A stretch of DNA of 64,000 nucleotides from Homalodisca vitripennis (lineage: Eukaryota; Arthropoda; Insecta; Hemiptera; Cicadellidae). Of the stretch, positions 57,601-64,000 are shown piece by piece. The first letter of the stretch is position 1, and each line of letters begins with the position of its first letter. The notes below the pieces were generated by a model. That model did no database searches and was not told the DNA's origin. It saw nothing but the letters and a program-made list of their open reading frames with translations. The stretch is from assembly GCF_021130785.1 (NCBI RefSeq), contig NC_060208.1, positions 172,230,501 to 172,294,500 of the forward strand, read 5' to 3'. Position numbers and translations under genes: made by a program.

Positions 57601-60600
57601 AAACTTTATTTTAATTCTGATATCGATACCAAAATAGTCTTGATTCTCGATTCTAGATTTGATACAGATTCCTCTGTTATTTGTAACTAAGAACATAAGA
57701 TGCTAAATGGTTTTATTTTGATACCACTAAAGCAAATATGACCCATAGGAATGGTCAGCCAAACATTTAACACATTAACTGCTGACTAATTTTACCTATG
57801 AGTTGGGCTGTGCTGAAAAGAAAAATTTTACTTTTCGATGTGTAGACACTCAAAAATATTTGTCTTGGGTACAAAAATAAACTTTATTTACGAATTTTAC
57901 CTTATTAGAAAAAAATTAATAATGGACTCGTAAACGCGTCGGCAGCATATAGCATCACATATTGACGCTATGTGCTGAAGACGCGTTAACGAGTCCAGGA
58001 GCTTTAAGTGACAAATAGCACTTGATTTAATAATAATAATAGAATGGAATTTTCTTTTACTTACATCTCTGGATCGAAACACAATAATAAATTCATCACT
58101 ACAAATATTTACACTATATACAGAAATGTTTCTTCTAGGCGTGATAACTAGCAAAACAGTCTTGAAGACACAAAGCTGGTGTTTTCTGGACAAGCTTTGC
58201 ACTGGTATGTTGTATCCTTTCTTCGTCCGTTACGAGTACACACTTTACACTTTTTCCTTGCTCTGATTCCTTTGTCATTCAAAGGTAGCTTTGTAGGTAG
58301 GTGCTTCACTTCCCCCTCGTTGTCTTCTCTTCTTCATGTTGATGTTTCCCTGTCAGGCCCTAGAAGGTTTTTCAACGATATCCAATCTAAAGTCCAGCAC
58401 TGTCATTTTCTTGCCAATAACAAACTTGTTATACAAAATAAAAGCATTGAGGATACCCATTTGTAAAATGTGGATCAGCAGCTTTTTGTGCCATCGCATG
58501 GTCTTCCGCTCACATGGATAGTAGCTCATGAGCTGATCCTTCCTATCCACTCCACTCATATAATTATTATATTCTATTATAGGTAAGGGCTTAATTTTTT
58601 CCTTACCCCATCGGTTCACGGACAGATTCATGTCATTTTCATACTGGTTACTAATATAAACCACCTCTCTTACATCCTTCCACTTCCCTACCATTATACC
58701 ATCATGGTATTTTGCCACCGTTTCGCCTTTCTTAAGTTTTTTAGTTATCACATCTTTTGATACACCTACTCTGTCTGATCGTAGGGTTCCTGTAATGTAG
58801 GTTCTTTTCTCTATAAGAGATTTTGTCAGAGAAATACTGTTGTAGAAGTTGTCAGCAAAAATTGAATACCCTTTTCCAAGCCATGGTTCCATCAAGTGTG
58901 TAACACTACTTTCTCGGCATGTCCTTCTCCAGACAAAATGTCCATAGCACCTGCGTACACGGCAAACTAGTCCATTTGGTTCAGCAAGAATGTATAGCTT
59001 TACTCCATATTTATGTCTTTTATTCTTAATGTATTGTTTAAAACTTAAGTCTGCCTCTAAATAGAACCATAGACTCAATCTAACGACAACTCTTTACTGG
59101 GTGAGTATATACACAACATTTTGTTGTTGAAATAGTCAACAGCAGGTTTTATTTTATGTAATCGATCATTATTTTCATCACAGTAAACAACATGTAAACA
59201 TCTTAAAATTAACAAAAATCGGTCTCGTGACATGTACTCACCCAAAAAATGTTTTGAATAACTTGTCTGTACTCCAATAATGTTGTAAATGTGGCAAACG
59301 GACAATTCCAGTATGAAACAAAAAGACCAAGGAATATGTTAAATTCCTGCAAAGTCAGATCTTTCCATTGACATATTCGTGACTTTTCTTTAGTTTGTTC
59401 AGATAAGAACACCTTTTCTGCATAACTATTGGTTTCTTTGACAATACTTTGAAGAAACACATCATCAATAATAAGTCTAAACCAATCTATTGGTTTATTA
59501 CCTGGTGGAGGAATTCTTAAACCCGTTGGTTCATTAAATAAAAATGTTTTTTAATTGGGGCAATTCACTCCATTGCAAAACAGGACGAGAAGCTTTTTTC
59601 CCTCGACGAGAAGTTGGTTTAGCTGAGGGTAGACTGTTTATATGGCTAGGACCAGGTATAGCAAGATCGTTATCACTGGCAGCAGGTGATGCATTATTGG
59701 GCTCGGCTGAAGTAATGTCAAGGACAGAACTGTTCTCGAGCGTGGTGTTATCAAACTCATCTTCATCACTTGATTCATTTCCACTCGGCCTAAAACTATC
59801 GCCACTACTATACTCATCAGATTGAGAGTCGTAAAGAGCATATCTGGTCGATTTCACTGATAGTTAAATTATCAGGATTACGAAAAATATGTTGGATCTT
59901 TGTCACTCATGTTAAAAACACTTCAAAATCACATAAATCAAAAACGAAACTAACTTTCGAGTAAGGTAACCTATAATCTTCACTGTCGTAACGTCTGATT
60001 TACAATAAACCAATCAGCTAAGCTACCAATTAGGAGGAAGCAGGTGCGCGCGCAAGAACGCGTTTACGCGTCTCCCGCACATGACTCGGTTACCTGCAGA
60101 CGCGTTTACGCGTCGTCAGCACTGAATGTGGTAAATACCACTCTTAGCCATAAAAAAATTAAATTTAAGTATCGGGGTATTTAGAAATATCCTCAATATT
60201 TTAAAACTTGATTGGCTATATTATCTTTTTATTCTGTATTGTAACAAACTTCCGCATATAGATGCAAGAAATAAATATATTTACTCTTATCTTTGTTCTT
60301 TAATAAAAATTGATAAAGCCAAAGGACATAATTTTATAAATAACAAGCAACATTCCAAGTCAAAATATAATATATAGCTGTAAATTCCTGCAGTAAAGTT
60401 TGGTTAATGTAGAGGATATAACTAAATTCAATGAGTTTTGATATGGTAGGAAGAGTAGGTTCTGCCAAATTTAAAGGTTAGTTCTCTCCCTTTTGACATA
60501 GTTACATTAAGTTGGAATATAATGGAATATTTTAATCCACTGAACACTTTGTCAACCACAGGAATAAATAGTATTGTATATTATTATGCTAATAAATAGT

Positions 60601-61579
60601 TAAAACTAATAAAGTTCAAAAACATAACAACAAATGAAAATACAATGACATTATAAAATTGACCCTTTGCCTGGTTCGACATGATACTTTCTGTTTGCAA
60701 ACGCCCCAAGTTGCAGTAATTTAAAGTGAACACGTTTAGTATAGATAGTATTCCTAGTATACAATCTCTTAACGGTAGTTGGAACTATATCATACAGTTT
60801 TTTGTCTCACTAGATAGAGAACAAATCATTCAATCATTTTGTTATTGATATGTTTTGTTTGTTTTATTCAGCTGATTTTTTAACTAATCATTATTATAGG
60901 ACACAATGTTTGTTACTGTGTAGAATAGCTCAGATTTAATTTGCTGTTTGCTTTTCATCACACAGTGTTAAATACGACTCTTTGAGTCAGTACAGGTTAT
61001 ATAGACTTTAAATATTTTTTTAATGTGCAATAAGTGCAAAATAGCATGCCACAAGTTTTGTAGTTGGATGGGCTTTTTAGTCCTTGACTTATCATTAAAA
61101 TATTGTCGAGTCGCTTGGGAGAGAGATTCAAGAGTCTACAAAAGTAATATAGTGGCAGTGTGGTAGATTTGAAGTAAATAACAACTACCATCTGTTTCGG
61201 ACGGTCTGTAGTAGTAGCTGCAACTATTTATTTCTTTTTATTCAATTCGACTAATTAGTGTTGTTTAGTGTAAACAGATTGAATAAATATTCTATTGTTT
61301 TAGCGAATAGTTTTGAGTTTGTACAAAATGTTATTTACCATCATTGAGTTGTGTTTGGCAGACTGAATCCCCTCAACAACCAGCAGAAGCCTCTGGTGGT
61401 AGTAATGGTGGGGTCTCACAGGCCCGGAGCCCTGGGAGTGAATGCTGCAAGACAGCTGGCCAGCCAAGGTGTGGACACCATAGTGTTCCTCAGTCATCCC
61501 ATGTTCTACGATGACAACGTGGACCAGGAGCTTAATCTCTTCCGCCAGACCGGACATAAGATCACTGATACAATTCATG
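51503..61579 (+). CDS. Edc3: Enhancer of mRNA decapping 3, partial (4 exons seen)
   Basis: Cytoplasmic P-body scaffold that activates the Dcp1-Dcp2 decapping enzyme; family domains are LSm (binds Dcp2/Dcp1), FDF (binds the Dhh1/DDX6 helicase) and YjeF_N (dimerises). Exons seen: 51503-51636, 54567-54714, 56782-56935, 61362-61579, with consistent phases (2-nt start; 0; 1; 2; ends in phase 1). FDF: KEFDFEKNLALFNKQ then AVFDKINAQQR. Next, YITDEGMVVPSIS, the conserved link, and GRAVAEIAIPLLGGPHRLNP leading into YjeF_N (LVVVMVGSHRPGALGVNAAR). The LSm exon and linker were not found upstream, and the remaining YjeF_N exons lie past 64000. The intron after exon 54567-54714 starts GC, not GT. Confidence 0.9.
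52130..53550 (-). mobile_element. LINE relic (R1/LOA-like) in an Edc3 intron
   Basis: Minus-strand pieces: GLPKTLFEQME (about 53500), KESxVNIFMDNEGAI (about 53165-53115), ADDLFIVYDLRQ (about 52890-52855, the active-site block), then SSDSQAKTRNTNTVESRSSM and VLGWVPTW (52340-52195), an RNase H domain. Stops and shifts are frequent. It is antisense to Edc3. Confidence 0.68.
53793..54507 (-). mobile_element. hAT-type non-autonomous element with 8-bp TSD
   Basis: Ends TAGGCTTGCCATA and the complement of TAGACTTGCCATA. It has a perfect 8-bp duplication GTACTAAG (53785-53792, 54508-54515). The minus-strand frame 54102-54323 (SSVERVFSMMNIAWSDDR...TVRNLMLCKVNF) is a hAT dimerisation-region remnant. 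CCGGGAC and its complement recur near both ends (for example 54419, 54442, 54451), as subterminal repeats. Confidence 0.85.
54567..54714 (+). CDS. Edc3: Edc3 exon followed by a GC donor
   Basis: Acceptor GTTATAG. It encodes AVFDKINAQQRPDLVRQTDR, then TRFRQILVPQTGPKEYIT, and ends ACAG|GCAAGT. No GT donor nearby gives the right phase, while GCAAGT fits the accepted GC-AG intron consensus and restores YITDEGMVVPSIS. Confidence 0.88.
54715..55796. other. Edc3 intron with a probable LINE tail
   Basis: At 54770-54850 an (ATTCAA)n run followed by TTTATTC resembles a minus-strand LINE 3' tail. A frame at 55347-55553 is unrecognised. The rest is plain AT-rich DNA. Confidence 0.4.
55801..56457. mobile_element. 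piggyBac-type MITE (657 bp) with CRE-like palindromes
   Basis: Ends CCCTTTAAGGAGT and its exact complement. TTAA flanks both sides (55797-55800, 56458-56461), so the target is piggyBac-like. The palindrome ACGTCATATGACGT occurs three times near the ends (about 55819, 56362 and 56403). Overlapping frames at 56116-56343 are not recognised. Confidence 0.85.
56782..56935 (+). CDS. Edc3: Edc3 exon: start of the YjeF_N region
   Basis: Acceptor TTTTGACAG, donor CATAG|GTGAAT (phase 2). It encodes EGMVVPSISASLRDQLFALA, then GRAVAEIAIPLLGG. The reading frame visible upstream (from 56733) is intron. Confidence 0.9.
56936..57774. other. Edc3 intron, left part
   Basis: Nothing recognised. Confidence 0.45.
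57779..60122 (-). mobile_element. Near-complete piggyBac transposon (2.34 kb)
   Basis: The left end TTAACTGCTGACTA and right end (complement of TTCAGTGCTGACGA) match at 11 of 14 positions. The left has TTAA (57775-57778); the right site is TGAA, one change from TTAA. Beside each end are palindromic ACGCGT blocks: GGACTCGTAAACGCGTC and its partner at 57923-57998, and ACGCGTTTACGCGT at 60058-60071 and 60100-60113. The transposase on the minus strand is broken. The element lies antisense in the last Edc3 intron of the window. Confidence 0.85.
58140..59857 (-). pseudogene. piggyBac transposase, frameshifted
   Basis: Pieces in order: acidic N-terminus (59857-59534, SSDEDEFDNTTLENSS); LTLQEFNIFLGLFVSYW (59460-59209); MSRDRFLLILRCLHVVYCDE (about 59240-59130); DDE core 59078-58353 with EPNGLVCRVRR, SIFADNFYNSISL (catalytic Asp), TGTLRSDRVGV and YNNYMSGVDRKDQLMSYYP (third Asp). 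A cysteine-rich end in another frame (YQCKACPENTSF at about 58220-58185) follows. At least three frame breaks and a stop after LSLD make it non-functional as read; overlaps between pieces suggest small indels, not large losses. Confidence 0.9.
60127..61361. other. Edc3 intron, right part
   Basis: No element recognised. The acceptor of the last exon is GTGTTTGGCAG at 61351-61361. Confidence 0.45.
61362..61579 (+). CDS. Edc3: Edc3 exon: YjeF_N Rossmann core
   Basis: Acceptor TGTTTGGCAG, donor ATTCATG|GTAAAT (phase 1). It encodes LNPLNNQQKPLVVVMVGSHR, PGALGVNAARQLASQGVDTI, VFLSHPMFYDDN and QELNLFRQTGHKIT. It is distinctly GC-richer than its introns. Further exons lie beyond the window. Confidence 0.92.
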
Positions 61580-62320
61580 GTAAATATACTGTGTTGTTAT
61601 TAATTGGTTTACTATCTTCATATGTAGGTTAGTTTTTGATGTACGCGTAGATGTTTATATTAAAATGGTTGGATTACTTTATGTGTCACTCGTATAAACG
61701 ACCTTCAATTGGTGACCATTAATTGTTCTGTCCGGCGGCACACAATCTTTGACATCTATGTAAAACTGTTATGAACTGCAAGTTTAACCTTACATAAGAC
61801 CTACTAGGTTTCAAAAATGATTTGAACATTTTAAATAAATAAATTCTCTGGCAAAGTTCAATTTTATTTATAAAAGAAATGAAAACTTATTACACAGTGT
61901 CTTAAAATAATTATATTATTTTGTCAACATGAAGAAATCTTGATACTGTTTTTTACGTTTTTTTAAATACTAATACATTAAATTTGAGTAATGATTAAAT
62001 ACATATATTTAAAAATTTAACTAAGATAAACACTGTTTTAAATTTTCCCGTATGAAACCTCTCTCTAATCTGTACAGGACAATCTCCACTCTGAATAAAA
62101 TTAGGTAATAAATATGAAAAATAACATGCAATTAATTACATTCTATTTTTTATAGCTTTGGTTATTATAGTTGCAACTGAATATGCTATTACAGTTGTAT
62201 TTTTTTTACGCTAAAACGCAACAAAATCCACAGAAATTGTTGGTACCATATTTTTGTAACTAAAGTCCAGAGTGTTGTCTTTTACTTGTTTCTAGAAATA
62301 AGAGATCTCTCTCCTTCCAC
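61580..62320. other. Edc3 intron sequence
   Basis: AT-rich; no exon or repeat recognised before the LINE fragments. Confidence 0.45.
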
Positions 62321-62324
62321 ATCT

Positions 62325-62580
62325 TACAAATACAAATATTCTTTATTTTCAGATGCATCAAGTATTGAAATGGCATTATATATAATAATGTACAAGTTAA
62401 AATATTTGTTTATCAGTTTATGATGTTCATTATCTTTGTTGAGTATATAACGGATTGTTGACCAGCCAAGCCATAAGAGCGGTAGTATTAAATCTTCTCT
62501 TGGTGATGCATCTCAATTCTTCCGGCAGAAGGCTGTGCAGTCTCATGCCCATGTAGGAGGATTATTTTCGCACTACAACC
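62325..62580 (-). mobile_element. LINE 3'-end fragment
   Basis: Minus-strand reading gives MGMRLHSLLPEELRCITKRR and ALMAWLVNNPLYT, the usual C-terminus of CR1/jockey-like LINEs (compare WLVKNPFYSIEEF at 9.8 kb), followed by an AATAAAGAATATTTGTATTT-type 3' end. Confidence 0.6.
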
Positions 62581-62819
62581 TTACCTTTACAATATTAGCC
62601 ATTGCATAACTCAATACCTAAACGTTTACTTGAAAATGTGACATAAAACATTGCTTTTTAACCATTTGATGTTGAAGTTGACCAACATTAACTAATATTT
62701 TCATTCGTTGGAAACTCACTAATATCATGGTTTATATCCTCAGTAAAGTTATTTTTGTTACGTTGGAAAATTTAGATTTACAAGACTGGAATTATATTTT
62801 ATAACATTTCTCCTGTTGT

Positions 62820-64000
62820 AGCTTACTCTTACTTACTTACTCCTGTGGCCACTCGAAACCCAGATGGTTTTTGACCTCGCCAACAATGTCTCTCCAACTT
62901 CCTCTATCTTGAGCCACTTCCAGTGTAGTGCCAATCGTTCTTAAATCCTTCTCCACCTGATCTCTCCATCGCATCCTAGGTCTGCCCACTGGCCTCACTC
63001 CCTCTGGTTCCCCTAGCCACACCTTCTTTATCATTTTATCTTCTCCCCTACGGGCAACATGGCCCATCCATCTCATTCTTTTACTCCTGATCAGTGCAAT
63101 CACATCGGGATCTTGGTATATTTCTCTTAGTTCTCTGTTCTTCCTGATCCGCCATATGTCTCCTTCTTGAACTGGTCCAAAAATTCTTCTTAGTATTTTG
63201 TTTTCAAAGGTTATTAATTTTTTTTGGGATTTCTTTGTGAGTGCCCATACTTCTGACCCGTACATCAAAACTGGTAAGATCATGGTTTTGTAAATTCTTA
63301 ATTTAACTTTCCTCATTAATAGTTTGCTTTTGAGAAGTTTTGCAAGGCTCCAGTATGTTCTATCTGCTGCTGCTAATCTACATTGGACTTCAACTTCTTC
63401 TCTATTGTCATGTGTTATCGTCACTCCTAAATACTTAAATTCCTTTGTAGCCTTGAAATCATGGTTGAGTACTTCTAGCTTTTCTCCTTCCTGTTCCATT
63501 CTTCTGCTTATTTTCATGTAGTGCGTCTTGTCTTCGTTTACTTGTAATCCTACTTTTGCAGCCTCAACTAAAAAGGCTTCTACTAGTCTGTTTAAGTCCC
63601 TCTTTCTCTCAGCTAGAATGCCAGGATATTGAACTTATCTCCTAATTTTACTCCTTCAGGCATCCCCTTTATCATTTTTAGTGCTTCTTCCAGAGCAAAG
63701 TTGAATAGAATTGGTGATATTCCATCACCTTGCCTCACTCCTGTATTTATATTAAACAAGTTTGTGTACTCCTTTTCCACCTGTATTTTTCCTTTGGAGC
63801 TGCTTACATAGAGTCTTGCTAGACTTATCAGTTTATTTGGGATACTAAACCTTTTCAAAATGTTCCATAGACTACTTCTAGAGATACTATCGTATGCTTT
63901 TTTAAAGTCTATAAATATTATATACAGATCCTTATTGTACTCATAGTATTTAGAAGCTAGCTCTTTCATTATAAATATCTGGTCTATTGTAGATCTTTCT
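62820..64000 (-). mobile_element. RTE-like LINE 3' half, running off the right edge
   Basis: Frame 63969-63613 carries the palm block IIFIDFKKAYDSISRSSLWN and VRQGDGISPILFNFALEEAL. Frame 63517-62837 carries the thumb and C-terminus (KEFKYLGVTITHDN, LPVLMYGSEVWALTKKSQ, RSKRMRWMGHVARR, WRDIVGEVKNHLGFEWP). Between them FNILAF is followed at once by a frame starting AERKRDLNRLVEAF, so the catalytic ADD residues are missing. A (TTAC)n-type tail lies at 62820-62842. The C-terminus is intact. Confidence 0.88.

Overview
The window looks like an AT-rich, repeat-loaded insect nuclear genome. It has spliced genes with long introns, a divergent insect-type ionotropic receptor, and many degraded non-LTR retrotransposons, DNA transposons, MITEs, tRNA-derived SINEs and satellite arrays. 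Insect is well supported by the receptor and the transposon mix. A hemipteran-like genome would fit, but that is only an impression. No bacterial operon, CRISPR array, virus or toxin gene was seen.

Three cellular genes can be read with confidence. (1) An F-box/WD-repeat gene (FBXW9-like, + strand, 2599-20044) can be assembled from eight exons with compatible phases, giving 411 codons and a stop. Its introns hold a LINE relic, a LINE reverse transcriptase fragment and a 2-kb satellite of 123-bp units. (2) A single-exon divergent ionotropic receptor of 631 aa (- strand, 28086-29981) is intact. (3) Four exons of Edc3 (enhancer of mRNA decapping 3, + strand, 51503-61579) cover the FDF region and the start of the YjeF_N domain. 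One Edc3 intron has a GC donor. The 5' LSm exons were not found and the 3' exons lie beyond the window. Three weaker exon candidates are 514-759, 35279-35336 and 43327-43467. A signal-peptide exon candidate lies at 30774-30842 on the minus strand.

Layout: 1-2400 unique DNA, a tRNA-derived SINE and a MITE; 2599-20044 the FBXW9-like gene, with two inverted Merlin- or hAT-like MITEs in intron 1; 20.2-28 kb a piggyBac-type MITE, LINE and mariner relics, a pogo-type MITE and a 75-bp tandem array; 28-31 kb receptor and possible neighbour; 31-38.3 kb LINE, Penelope-like and SINE debris; 38.3-48.5 kb mostly non-coding with a 17-mer motif cluster, mariner relic, perfect C15A array, SINEs and a relic transposon gene; 48.9-62 kb the Edc3 region, invaded by a mariner with ~490-bp inverted repeats, a LINE relic, a hAT MITE, a piggyBac MITE and a near-complete piggyBac; 62.3-64 kb LINE 3' ends.

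The most unusual items are the long-inverted-repeat mariner, whose single transposase reading frame is interrupted by one stop codon, the regular C15A array, the irregular 17-mer cluster, and mobile elements placed 51-75 bp upstream of Edc3 splice acceptors. Family assignments rest on motif recognition by eye; no database search was run.
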